The notes under the pieces are model-generated. The model did not search any database. It saw only the letters and a program-made list of their open reading frames with translations, and was not told where the DNA came from. DNA of 64,000 nucleotides from CAWCWN01 sp963799245. GTDB lineage: Bacteria > Chloroflexota > Ktedonobacteria > Ktedonobacterales > Ktedonobacteraceae. A program made the position numbers and the translations under genes. Shown here piece after piece: positions 1 through 8,293 of this stretch; the first letter of the stretch is position 1; every line of letters begins with the position of its first letter. Location: assembly GCA_963799245.1 (NCBI GenBank), contig CAWCWN010000003.1, positions 2,604,001 to 2,668,000 on the forward strand. The letters run 5' to 3'.

Positions 1-338
1 CACTGCCCGTGTGTATCGGGATCTATGCCATTGCCTGGGACTTTGGCTTTGTCACCTTTATCACGCCCAGCGGCCTGGGCTTCCGCGAACTGGCCATCGG
101 GGTCCTGTTTACCCTCGCCTTACCCTTTGTACCAGGGGGCGTGGTTGCTGTTATCGCCCTGCTTTCACGCCTGGTTTCCACGCTGGCCGAACTGCTGTGC
201 GTCAGCGTCGCCTACGTAAGCGGCGGCAAGCAGGTACACGCGGTGCAGCAGGAGCAACCGGCCAGACTCCCATCTGGGCCCGACGGAGAGCAAAACAGCA
301 AGCTGGCGAGCGAAACTACGGCACCGGACATGGTGTAA
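1..338 (+). CDS. Lysylphosphatidylglycerol synthase/flippase-like membrane protein, C-terminal fragment
   Basis: The frame is open to the left edge, so the 5' end lies outside the window; the TAA is at 336-338. About 112 residues are visible. They contain hydrophobic segments and the pattern TPSGLGFRE, which resembles the glycine/proline motif near the end of the integral membrane domain of the lysylphosphatidylglycerol synthase (UPF0104) family. A polar Gln/Pro-rich tail of about 35 residues follows. Members of this family act in the cytoplasmic membrane, in lipid aminoacylation/flipping or next to glycosyltransferases. The gene is followed 14 bp later by a DUF2079 gene on the same strand, so the two are probably cotranscribed in an envelope-glycan context. 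The assignment rests on one motif and hydrophobicity. Confidence 0.55.
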   Translation, partial: LPVCIGIYAIAWDFGFVTFITPSGLGFRELAIGVLFTLALPFVPGGVVAVIALLSRLVSTLAELLCVSVAYVSGGKQVHAVQQEQPARLPSGPDGEQNSKLASETTAPDMV

Positions 339-352
339 TAGAAGAAAGCAGG

Positions 353-1954
353 GTGAATGAAGGAGCATGGCGCAAACGCCTCTCGATCTGGCGCAGTCGC
401 CTCTACCTCTACCCGGCGCCTGAGCCATTAGCTCATAGCAACGCGTTCTGGCTGGCAATGGGACTGGTTACTTTGCTGGTCGCCCTGTTTGCCGCCTACT
501 TTATTCTCTACCTGGCGGGCCTGCAGGACGCCTTTCTCACAAATGCCGAGGACATGGGGATCATGGATCAGGCCATCTGGAGCACGATCCACGGGCATCT
601 CCTGCACCAGACGATCTGCAATATCGTCAATGACACCAACTGCTATACAGCGGCAGGTGTCATGCGCTTTGCCATTCACTTTGAACCCATCCTCCTCCCC
701 ACTTCATTGTTGTACCTGGCCTGGCCTGATCCAAAGGCGCTCCAGGTCCTGCAAACGCTGATAGTGGCCGGGGGGGCCTATCCCGCCTTCTGGCTGGCGC
801 GCTTGCGCCTGCGTAACGAGTGGGCGAGCGTTGCCGTGGCGCTGCTCTACCTGCTCTATCCCGCCCAGCAATATGCCCTCGTCTTTGATTTTCACGCCGT
901 CACCTTCACCGCCTCCCTGCTGCTCTTTAGCCTGTATTTTATGTACACACGGCGCACTGCCTGGCTGTTCGTCTTTGCCGTGTTGGCGATGGCCTGTAAA
1001 GAGGAGATTCCCGTGCTCGTGGCCGGCTTTGGCCTGTGGTCAATGCTCTTGCAGCGTCGCTGGCGCAGCGGCCTGCTGCTGGCGCTGCTCGCCATGGCCT
1101 GGACGGTGGTGAGCCTGCTGGTTGTGCATCTCTCCAGCCCGCTCGGCCACTCACCTCTGACCTCCCGCTATAGCTACCTCGGCGGCAGCCTTGCGCAGAT
1201 TGTTCATATCCTCCTGCTCCATCCCCGCGCCATGCTCAGACAGCACGTGCTGGAGCAAAGTCACCGCGCCTACCTGAACGGCCTCCTGGCCCCGCCAGGC
1301 TACCTGCCGCTCTTTGCTCCCTGGGTGCTGGTCCTGGCCCTGCCGACCCTGCTCTTAAACCTCTTCAGCTCGGACCCGGGGATGTACAGCGGCATATTCC
1401 AGTACAACGCCGAGTTCGTGCCGGTGCTGATCTTTGCAACCATCGAGGCCGTGGTGCTGATCCTGGCGCTGGCACGGCGACTGACCATGCCCGAGCAAGG
1501 GAGGAGGTTACCCTGGCTCCAACACGCCCTGCTGGCGCTGCTCCTGGCTTATACGCTGGTGGGTGTGGTGCGCGCGGACGCATCTGCGGGCGCCATGCCC
1601 TGGGCGCGAGGGTTTCGCTGGTCGCTGGTCAGTGCCCATGGCGAGCTGGCCCGGCGCTTTATCGCACTACTGCCGCCGGCGGCCTCGGTCTCGGCCCAGA
1701 CACACCTGGTGCCCCACCTGAGCCAGCGTTTGAACGTCTATATGTTTCCGTACGCGGACGAGCAGGCTGACTACATCTTGCTCGACCTGGGTGGCGATAG
1801 ATATCCCTTCGCCAGCGTACAGGCCTACCAGCGCGAGGTCAAAAAGGTTCTGCGCAGCGGACAATATGGCATCCTGGCGGCCCAGGACGGCTACCTCCTG
1901 CTCAAGCGCGGACTCGCTCCTCCGGCCGCGCTGCCGGCAGCTTTATCCCCCTGA
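353..1954 (+). CDS. DUF2079 family integral membrane protein
   Basis: A 533-residue membrane protein. I chose GTG 353 because a purine-rich stretch (GAAGAAAGCAGGG) precedes it and the resulting N-terminus (VNEGAWRKRLSIWRSRLYLYP) matches that of the second DUF2079 protein at 3652. The longer open frame upstream overlaps the preceding gene and has no family features. About ten hydrophobic segments are visible. The motif EDMGIMDQAIW near residue 60 and the FEPIL...P block are shared with the paralogue and are typical of DUF2079, a family related to GT-C-fold membrane glycosyltransferases; the substrate is unknown. Its 3' end overlaps by 12 bp the convergent GT87-like gene. Confidence 0.8.
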   Translation: MNEGAWRKRLSIWRSRLYLYPAPEPLAHSNAFWLAMGLVTLLVALFAAYFILYLAGLQDAFLTNAEDMGIMDQAIWSTIHGHLLHQTICNIVNDTNCYTAAGVMRFAIHFEPILLPTSLLYLAWPDPKALQVLQTLIVAGGAYPAFWLARLRLRNEWASVAVALLYLLYPAQQYALVFDFHAVTFTASLLLFSLYFMYTRRTAWLFVFAVLAMACKEEIPVLVAGFGLWSMLLQRRWRSGLLLALLAMAWTVVSLLVVHLSSPLGHSPLTSRYSYLGGSLAQIVHILLLHPRAMLRQHVLEQSHRAYLNGLLAPPGYLPLFAPWVLVLALPTLLLNLFSSDPGMYSGIFQYNAEFVPVLIFATIEAVVLILALARRLTMPEQGRRLPWLQHALLALLLAYTLVGVVRADASAGAMPWARGFRWSLVSAHGELARRFIALLPPAASVSAQTHLVPHLSQRLNVYMFPYADEQADYILLDLGGDRYPFASVQAYQREVKKVLRSGQYGILAAQDGYLLLKRGLAPPAALPAALSP

Positions 1955-3388
1955 TATGCTACCTGGCCCCTGAGCGCCCCCCTCCGCCGTCGAGGCGCCG
2001 GCGGCTGCGACAGGTTGCGCGGCGGGCACGTAGCGGCCGCGCAACGCGGTATAGAGAAGGACAAGCGTGATAGCCAGGATCAGGAGATCGCGGACAAAGA
2101 CGAGCGGGTAGTAGTGAATGATGTGGGGCAGGTCAACATAGACAAATGGGAAGATGATCGTCGTCAGGACGGCCACACAGCCCCAGCTGAGCAGCCACTT
2201 GCAGTTGCAGCCACCCGCGTACGCGATAAACGGCGCCACCCACATCAGGTACTGTGGGCTCAATACTTTGCCGAAAATCAATACGAGCAGCAGCGTGAGT
2301 AAACTTGACATAAAGATATCTATTTTGGCGCGCCACTGCAGCCAGTAGGTAGTGAGTATCCCCACAACCAGGAGTGCAGTGCTCAGCAGGCTAATCTTCG
2401 ATGACAACGAACTCACAACATTGAGCGATTGGAACGTGAAAACATACTGTAGCGGGCGCCCAAGCAAGCTGCCCAGCCATACAAGGGCCCCGGGAAGCGA
2501 CTCAACCTGAATCGGGCGGTTGATGAAGTAGCGGAATGGGTTGAGCGTATCAGCTACGTTCAGGATCAACGAGAAACCCGTCAAAGCGCCACAGATAACG
2601 ATAAATAGAGCCAGGCCCTGCCAGCGCCGCCATGAGCGCCACGCAGTCCTACCCTGGCGGTGCTGGGCAATGAGCAAGGGAGGCACGAGCACGACCGGGT
2701 AGAATTTCAGCATGGTGGCCAGGGCCAGCAAGACGAAGGCCCAGTTCCAGCGGGCCTTCGTCGCCAGGATTACGGCCCCCAGCGTCAGCGCCGCGGTCAC
2801 CAGGTCGAACCTTCCCTCGGCGGTCGCCCAGCTGCCGATGACGAGATAGACGGCAAAGGCGATCGCCGCCGTAGTGGAGCGATAGCGTTTGAGTAAGAAA
2901 TAGATACTACCCGCTACCAGCGCCATCTCAAAGGCGAAGGCCACCTGGTACCACTGCTGTGGCACAATCAGCGCCAAGGAAAAGGGTACGAGCGTGAGCA
3001 GGGGATACTCAGGGGGTAATAAATGCAGCGGTCGCGCCGTGGATTGCGCGGCTACCAGCTTCACGAGCACGCCTGGAAAATGGCGCGCCTGCAATTTCTG
3101 GGCCAGGGAAGATGAGGAGCTCGCGCTGAGAAAAGCGCACTGCGGCGGCGGCAGCGTCGCAAGGGCGGGTGAGCCATGCCAGAAGCCTACCGCGTAGCAC
3201 TGGTAACGCGTCGCATCGTTAAACAGGTTAGGAAATTGTGAGGCCGCACCCCAGAAGAGAAGGCCGCCCATCAGGACAACGATGCATATATCGAGTAAGA
3301 GGGATAGCCCCGCGCGCCTGGAGGTCGCGGCTGCCGGCTCAGGCTCTGATTTGTTCGCCGCGGCATGGGCATCGCTGATTTTAGACAT
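1943..3388 (-). CDS. GT87-like (DUF2029) polyprenyl-phosphate-mannose-type membrane glycosyltransferase
   Basis: This 481-residue protein has a short polar N-terminus, a first membrane segment near residues 27-48 and roughly ten further hydrophobic segments. The first large extracytoplasmic loop (FNDATRYQCYAVGFWHG) and the later PPEYPLLTLVPFS block resemble family 87 mannosyltransferases that use polyprenyl-phosphate sugars. The start (ATG at 3386-3388) is followed directly by MSKISDAHAAANK. The gene lies between two DUF2079 genes and is transcribed against them, so a shared role in building a cell-surface polysaccharide or glycolipid is plausible but inferred. The exact sugar and acceptor cannot be read from sequence. 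Confidence 0.65.
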   Translation of the reverse strand: MSKISDAHAAANKSEPEPAAATSRRAGLSLLLDICIVVLMGGLLFWGAASQFPNLFNDATRYQCYAVGFWHGSPALATLPPPQCAFLSASSSSSLAQKLQARHFPGVLVKLVAAQSTARPLHLLPPEYPLLTLVPFSLALIVPQQWYQVAFAFEMALVAGSIYFLLKRYRSTTAAIAFAVYLVIGSWATAEGRFDLVTAALTLGAVILATKARWNWAFVLLALATMLKFYPVVLVPPLLIAQHRQGRTAWRSWRRWQGLALFIVICGALTGFSLILNVADTLNPFRYFINRPIQVESLPGALVWLGSLLGRPLQYVFTFQSLNVVSSLSSKISLLSTALLVVGILTTYWLQWRAKIDIFMSSLLTLLLVLIFGKVLSPQYLMWVAPFIAYAGGCNCKWLLSWGCVAVLTTIIFPFVYVDLPHIIHYYPLVFVRDLLILAITLVLLYTALRGRYVPAAQPVAAAGASTAEGGAQGPGSISGG

Positions 3389-3515
3389 ATTTTATTACCT
3401 CAGGAGGGGCAGCGACGCTCCCTCGCTTCCCAGCTCTTATTGCCTGCAATGTTTGGCGATAGTATAGAGGTAAGTGGAAGTTCGTGTCAATCTCAGCTCT
3501 CCAGAGAGTACACAT

Positions 3516-3524
3516 TGGTATAAT
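3516..3524 (+). promoter_or_regulatory. Extended -10 promoter element TGGTATAAT
   Basis: TGGTATAAT is a perfect extended -10 box (TGnTATAAT) within the 263-bp divergent spacer between the GT87-like gene and the second DUF2079 gene. It faces the latter, about 125 bp upstream of its start. A second site lies at 3613-3621. Confidence 0.45.
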
Positions 3525-3612
3525 AGCTGTATTATTTAGGTGCGCGTTCGTTAGATGATATGAGGGAGCATGCAGCAAAAGTCCCACAGGTTACATATTC
3601 TGCTCAACGTTA

Positions 3613-3621
3613 TGCTATAAT
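3613..3621 (+). promoter_or_regulatory. Extended -10 promoter element TGCTATAAT
   Basis: The string TGCTATAATAGGG begins at 3613, 39 bp before the DUF2079 start at 3652. The same 13 bases recur at 49086 upstream of the NuoB operon. No good -35 box is visible at 17 bp, which fits an extended -10 promoter. Confidence 0.5.
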
Positions 3622-3651
3622 AGGGCGCAATCATATGTGGGGAAAGAAGTT

Positions 3652-5901
3652 ATGAACTTGACCTGGCGTAAACGTATCGTCATCTGGCGCAATCGCTTAT
3701 ATCTCTATCCGCCTCCCGAAGCTATGCCACGTACACTCTCCTTCTGGATAGCGACGGGCCTGGTTGCGCTGCTGGCCATACTCTTTGCCGCCTATTTCAT
3801 ACTGTATCTGACAGGACGACACGATGCCTATATAACCAGCGCCGAAGATCTTGGCATTGTGGACCAGGCCGTCTGGAGCGTGGTGCACGGTCAACTGCTG
3901 CACCAGACGATCTGCGATATCGTCAGCGATACGAATTGTTATAGCGTGCAGGGCATCTCACGTTTCGCCATCCACTTTGAACCTATCCTCTTTCCGGTTT
4001 CGCTGTTGTACCTGCTCTGGCCCAACCCAAAAACGCTGCTGGTCTTACAAACGCTGGTGGTGGCGAGCGGCGCCTTCCCCGCCTTCTGGCTGGCGCGTTT
4101 ACGCCTGCGCAACGAGTGGGCCGCGGTGGTCATAGCCCTGCTCTATTTGCTCTACCCGGCACAACAGCAGGCCACCATCTATGATTTTCATGCCGTCACC
4201 TTTACCGCCGCCCTCCTGCTCTTTACGCTCTATTTCATGTATACGCGGCGTACGACCTGGATGTTTGTCTGCGCAATCCTCGCTATGGCGTGCAAGGAAG
4301 AGATGCCACTGGTCATCATCCTGCTTGGTTTGTGGTCGGCGCTCTTCCAGCAGCGCTGGCGCAGCGGCCTGGCATTGTCGCTGCTGGCAGCTGTGTGGCT
4401 GGTCGTGGGCTACTATACCATGCACGTCTTTAGCCCCACAGGTCATCCACTGCTGATTGCACGCTATGCCGCCCTTGGCAGCAGCCCGCTGTCGATCGCG
4501 AAGCATGTGCTCCTGCACCCCTTTGGCATCTTGCGCACCTATGTCTTTGAACACTACCATGAGCAGTACCTGCGTATACTCCTCGCCCCGGTGGCGTATC
4601 TGCCCTTGCTGGCTCCCTGGGCGCTTGTCCTGGCCGTCCCTTCGCTGGCGCTCAACCTTCTCAGCTCGAACTATAATATGTACAGCGGATACTTCCAGTA
4701 TAACGCTGAGATTGTGCCAATGCTCATCTTTGCGACCATCGAGGGAATTGTTGTACTGCTGTGGCTGGCGCAGTGGGTCACGAGACGCCTGCTGACCACT
4801 CAGGGCAGCCAGGCGGAGCGGAAGGGCCCGCCGGCGGCCACCCGGGAGACGCAGCCCATCATGGCCCGTTCCGGGGCGCGCCTGGTGCACCTGGCCCTGC
4901 TCGTTGTCATCATGGCGACGCTCCTGTACCAGATGAAAGGCGCTGTTGCGGCCCGCGGCGCCTTGCCGTTCTCCTCGTTTAACATGGATGGTTTCCAGGG
5001 CCTGACGGAGTACTCGCCACAATTTCAATGGCCCGCCTCGACACCTCATATCAACCTGGCTCAGCGCTTCATCGACATGATCCCGGCCTCGGCCTCCGTC
5101 TCAGCCCAGTCACACCTTGTACCACACGTCAGCGAGCGCACGGATATCTATCTTTTCCCTTATGGGGATGACCACGCCGACTATATTTTCCTGGATGTGA
5201 CCGGCAATACCTATCCCTTGCTGGGCTTTGGCTATATTCGCGAGGTAAAGAAGGTGCTGTTTAGCGGCAACTACGGCGTCGCCGCGGCCCAGGATGGCTA
5301 TCTCCTGCTGAAACGCGGACTGCCACCACCGGGAATTTCACCTTATTCGGCCTATAATAATCCCCAGAGCGGTAACACCGATGTCATACGGCAACTACCC
5401 GCAAGTTTCTGCTCGTTCACGCAGGTGAAGCCGTCGCAGGTGCAGGAACCCATGAACGTCACATTTAGCGCCGCTGACGGCGCCGCGGACATGAACCTCG
5501 TAGGAGTGCATACGTATGCGTTTAATACCACCCTACAGTTAAACACCTTCTGGCGGGTCGGTAGCACACCGCGACTGCCTGTGCGCTTGCTGGTGGTCGC
5601 GACGGATAAAACTGGCAAGGATCATTTTGTCTCGATCGATTTCCCAGCTCTTTCATGGTGCCCGACGAATACATGGCAACCAGGCACCACCTTCGCGGTG
5701 ATGACTGATGTGCTTTCGATGGGCGGCATCCCAAAGGGACTAGCCCATATCTCCCTCGCCCTTTTACCAACGACCCACCCTTTCAGTACAATAATGAATG
5801 TACAGGACTGGTTCTCCACCAGGGTGAGCAATGCGTCCGCCAATGTGAGAAGCGATCATAACGGTAAGGCCCTGCGGGTGGCAAGCGTATCGATATTTTA
5901 A
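3652..5901 (+). CDS. DUF2079 family integral membrane protein with C-terminal extracytoplasmic domain
   Basis: 749 residues. ATG 3652 has the Shine-Dalgarno GGGGAAAGAAG just upstream and is preferred over the in-frame GTG 3637. The first ~530 residues are collinear with the protein encoded at 353 (same RRLYLYP-like start, EDLGIVDQAVW motif, FEPILFP, LYLLYPAQQ, ACKEEMP), so the two are paralogues. This copy has an extra ~190-residue C-terminal region with few hydrophobic stretches. It reads like a beta-rich domain (for example LNTFWRVGS, PVRLLVVATDK) and probably faces outside. A polar linker around residues 385-410 interrupts the membrane part. Function is unknown beyond a likely GT-C-like membrane enzyme. 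Confidence 0.8.
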   Translation: MNLTWRKRIVIWRNRLYLYPPPEAMPRTLSFWIATGLVALLAILFAAYFILYLTGRHDAYITSAEDLGIVDQAVWSVVHGQLLHQTICDIVSDTNCYSVQGISRFAIHFEPILFPVSLLYLLWPNPKTLLVLQTLVVASGAFPAFWLARLRLRNEWAAVVIALLYLLYPAQQQATIYDFHAVTFTAALLLFTLYFMYTRRTTWMFVCAILAMACKEEMPLVIILLGLWSALFQQRWRSGLALSLLAAVWLVVGYYTMHVFSPTGHPLLIARYAALGSSPLSIAKHVLLHPFGILRTYVFEHYHEQYLRILLAPVAYLPLLAPWALVLAVPSLALNLLSSNYNMYSGYFQYNAEIVPMLIFATIEGIVVLLWLAQWVTRRLLTTQGSQAERKGPPAATRETQPIMARSGARLVHLALLVVIMATLLYQMKGAVAARGALPFSSFNMDGFQGLTEYSPQFQWPASTPHINLAQRFIDMIPASASVSAQSHLVPHVSERTDIYLFPYGDDHADYIFLDVTGNTYPLLGFGYIREVKKVLFSGNYGVAAAQDGYLLLKRGLPPPGISPYSAYNNPQSGNTDVIRQLPASFCSFTQVKPSQVQEPMNVTFSAADGAADMNLVGVHTYAFNTTLQLNTFWRVGSTPRLPVRLLVVATDKTGKDHFVSIDFPALSWCPTNTWQPGTTFAVMTDVLSMGGIPKGLAHISLALLPTTHPFSTIMNVQDWFSTRVSNASANVRSDHNGKALRVASVSIF

Positions 5902-5953
5902 TGTTGCTTAGTAGCGTCGATTGGGCGCAGCTTCTATGAAAGGGGTTGGAGTG

Positions 5954-7177
5954 ATGGGCGTTTTTCTGGGTCAACTTCCGCCCGCCGAACTGGCACGGTT
6001 GAAGGCTGAATTGGCGGAAACGCTAATTGCTTATTTTTGCTACCCGCGGTTTTTCGACTATCGCAGCGAGACGCTACGTACTCGTCCCATCGATCGCTCC
6101 AAGCGCCAGGAGGTCTGGCTATATTTGAGCTCGGTTGATTTCACCGCCTGGAACCGTATTGATCTCATGTCACCTGAATTCCAGTACCAGGTTGAACGCC
6201 TCTTTATTCATTTTGTGCAGAGGAATCGCAGCTTCTTCGGCGAGCAGGGTCGCAAGCGTATGGGCGACATTCGTATGTTGATTGGCACCTCTGCCACCAC
6301 AGTTGTGCAGGGACTGCGTGCGCACCTGGCGGGCAATTCCCAGAACAACCAGACCTTTGGCAGTCCAAGGCGCGTTGTTTCGTGGTCCGCGCCCAGCAGC
6401 AGCGGGCGGCCGGAATTGACGTGGGAGCAGGTTGGCCAGCGGACACTTATCCTGCAGCAGCAGATACAGGAAGCGCGCGGCGAAATTAAGGCGAGCGCGC
6501 CGCAAGGCGAGGGCCGCCCCACGGCGACGCGTCGCCCGGATCGTTCACAATCACAACCAGCGGGCCTGCCATACGCCAGCAACGGGGCGAACGGCTCCAG
6601 CGGCGGCATAGAGCAACAACCAACCGGGGTGCAGATACCCATCAGTAGGGCTCCAGCGCAGTCGGATGGGCGCGTAGCATCGCTGCCCAGGGGCTCCGCC
6701 CCCGTTGCGCCCCAGGTAGATACGCCGTTTCCTCCCGTTGAGATGCCCGTAGCCTCGGCAGCTGTCCCGGTGATGTCACCGGGACAATCCGTATCCCTAT
6801 CCAGATCCGCACCCACCTTGCCGCAGAACGCCAGGACGTCCCAGGCGTCTGCGGCATTGCCCTCCCTGGCGAAAAGTGTGCATGAAAGCTCGCCTGTGCT
6901 GAACAGCGATACCGATGTCGCTATTTTTGAGCAACTGCGGGTGCAACTGATCGTCTGGCTGCGGGTAGAGGCGGTGCGCAGCGGCGTGGACATCATGAAC
7001 CAGAGTCCCGTACAACTGCTCGAGCAGTTGCGCCAGCAAGAGAATTGCGAAGAGACCCGCTTACAGGTCGTATCCACCTTACTGAATTTGATCAGCCAGG
7101 TGAGCAAAAATGGCCGCGCCAGCCTCTACGATTACAAACAGGCCCTGATGCTGCACCTGATCCACACCCGGCCATGA
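5954..7177 (+). CDS. Uncharacterised protein with two helical ends joined by a Ser/Pro/Ala-rich linker
   Basis: I choose ATG 5954 because AGGGG lies 8 bases upstream; ATG 5936 and TTG 5921 lack a ribosome site. The 407-residue product has no signal peptide or membrane segment. An N-terminal domain (about 1-120) carries FFDYRSETLRTRPIDRS and a possible helical core (QYQVERLFIHFVQRNR). A low-complexity Ser/Pro/Gln/Ala linker covers about 140-300. A C-terminal helical domain (about 310-407) includes FEQLRVQLIVWLRVEAVRSG and ends KQALMLHLIHTRP. I do not recognise either domain. The gene is probably a single unit with the terminator-like palindrome 14 bp after its stop. Confidence 0.65.
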   Translation: MGVFLGQLPPAELARLKAELAETLIAYFCYPRFFDYRSETLRTRPIDRSKRQEVWLYLSSVDFTAWNRIDLMSPEFQYQVERLFIHFVQRNRSFFGEQGRKRMGDIRMLIGTSATTVVQGLRAHLAGNSQNNQTFGSPRRVVSWSAPSSSGRPELTWEQVGQRTLILQQQIQEARGEIKASAPQGEGRPTATRRPDRSQSQPAGLPYASNGANGSSGGIEQQPTGVQIPISRAPAQSDGRVASLPRGSAPVAPQVDTPFPPVEMPVASAAVPVMSPGQSVSLSRSAPTLPQNARTSQASAALPSLAKSVHESSPVLNSDTDVAIFEQLRVQLIVWLRVEAVRSGVDIMNQSPVQLLEQLRQQENCEETRLQVVSTLLNLISQVSKNGRASLYDYKQALMLHLIHTRP

Positions 7178-7191
7178 ACAGAAAGCAGCAG

Positions 7192-7231
7192 CAGCGGAGA
7201 GGGGAGAATGATCATTCCCCCCTCTCCGCTG
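7192..7231 (+). terminator. Near-perfect 40-nt palindrome, probable bidirectional terminator
   Basis: CAGCGGAGAGGGG at 7192-7204 pairs with 7219-7231. The loop region is itself the palindrome GAATGATCATTC (7206-7217), with a single A/C mismatch between the two parts. It starts 14 bp after the stop of the upstream gene. The T tract behind it is weak (ACTTTT). Confidence 0.6.
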
Positions 7232-7556
7232 TGTCACTTTTGGGCCAAATACCCGCCTGATCCACCAGCCTGCTTTTCCTGCCATAGTATGCTCTATACA
7301 ATACACATGGCGAACTCAAATGAACAGAATGATGTAACTATAAAAATTTCATTAAGAATGTTAGTATAGCCTAAAATATAAGGCTTTCATCTTCCTCAGC
7401 ACTTCCTATCTATGGTATAACTGGTATATGAATAAGTGCAACTTTATGGCTATGTCATACATAAAACAATGGTTGACTGACTTTTGTTAGGAACGCTCAA
7501 CTGCAGTCAGGAACATTGTATGTAATCCAGATGTGCGAAAGAGGGAGACCCCTTAC
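7232..7556. promoter_or_regulatory. AT-rich intergenic promoter region of the DUF4388 gene
   Basis: This 325-bp spacer holds no gene and is clearly more AT-rich than its surroundings. It contains two extended -10-like strings in tandem on the plus strand, TATGGTATAA at 7411-7420 and AACTGGTATA at 7419-7428, about 130 bp before the next start. A small inverted repeat (AGCCT...AGGCT) lies near 7366-7385. Confidence 0.4.
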
Positions 7557-8258
7557 ATGGCTAAAGGTAGGGATAATGCAGCGGAGAGTTTGGGAGATGT
7601 CCTGGAATTAATTCGCGTACGCAGGCAAAGCGGTTCCTTGAGCGTGGAACGGTCGCAAGCAGGGCGTTTGGAAGAGGGGGAGATCTACTTGCAAAATGGG
7701 CTCCCCGTATTTGCCAGCAGCGGCCAGATGAGCGGGCAAGAAGCGCTCGTCTGGTTACTTGGCTGGCGTAAGGTAAAATTTGCGTTTTCAGGCGAAGCGC
7801 CGCGTCCGGCCTCAAGTCCCTCTGCAAACACAACCGGTGAGAATATGAAGGTCCCTGCCAATACCGCAAACGCGCCTACAGGCATAAGAAGGCCCACTTC
7901 GAGTGTAAATCCGGATTTGAACATGACTCCTCCCTCAAGTAGGCCGACCCCTCCTCGCAGCACAACTATGACTCCCCCGGGGGGATTAAGCGCCAGTGCG
8001 ACACGCCTGCCAGCATTTCCTCAAAATCCAGTCGCCAGTACACCGGCCATTCCAGGCCTGGAATGGCTGATCCCCCAAAAACTTGCCAGCGATCGAGATG
8101 TCCTGGCGCTGCCTCTGACTCGCCCTCAACGCTCAATTTATCTATTGATCGACGGCCACAGGACGGTTGCCGACCTCGCACGCTGTATGCGTAAGAGCAT
8201 ACAGGAGATAGAACGTCTGCTGAGTGAACTGCAGGAGCGCGGACTCGTTACGATCTAG
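7557..8258 (+). CDS. DUF4388 domain protein with C-terminal winged-helix-like region
   Basis: 233 residues from ATG 7557, preceded by GAGGGAGA. Residues ~8-85 match the DUF4388 pattern seen in PatA-type proteins: a helix (SLGDVLELIRVRRQSGSL), a strand-turn block (EGEIYLQNGLPVFA) and a GQEALVWLLGW segment. A Pro/Ser/Thr-rich linker of about 75 residues follows. The last ~70 residues (SDRDVLALPLTRPQRSIYLL, DGHRTVADLARCMRKSIQEI, LSELQERGLVTI) resemble a winged helix or a second DUF4388-type tail. DUF4388 proteins occur in gliding/phototaxis and heterocyst-pattern signalling, but the biochemical activity is not known. It is a stand-alone gene, convergent with mfd 36 bp away. A second DUF4388 protein is at 37721. 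Confidence 0.75.
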   Translation: MAKGRDNAAESLGDVLELIRVRRQSGSLSVERSQAGRLEEGEIYLQNGLPVFASSGQMSGQEALVWLLGWRKVKFAFSGEAPRPASSPSANTTGENMKVPANTANAPTGIRRPTSSVNPDLNMTPPSSRPTPPRSTTMTPPGGLSASATRLPAFPQNPVASTPAIPGLEWLIPQKLASDRDVLALPLTRPQRSIYLLIDGHRTVADLARCMRKSIQEIERLLSELQERGLVTI

Positions 8259-8293
8259 GCACACTCTTGAGTGAGAGACAGCGAGCCCGGACA

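Noticed and set aside
4099..5049. 316-codon open frame on the minus strand
   Set aside because: Lies wholly antisense to the DUF2079 gene; Arg/Gln/Gly-rich translation typical of a GC-rich shadow frame, no ribosome site.
6208..7107. 299-codon minus-strand frame
   Set aside because: Antisense to the unknown gene at 5954; Ser/Cys/Arg-rich translation without domain features.
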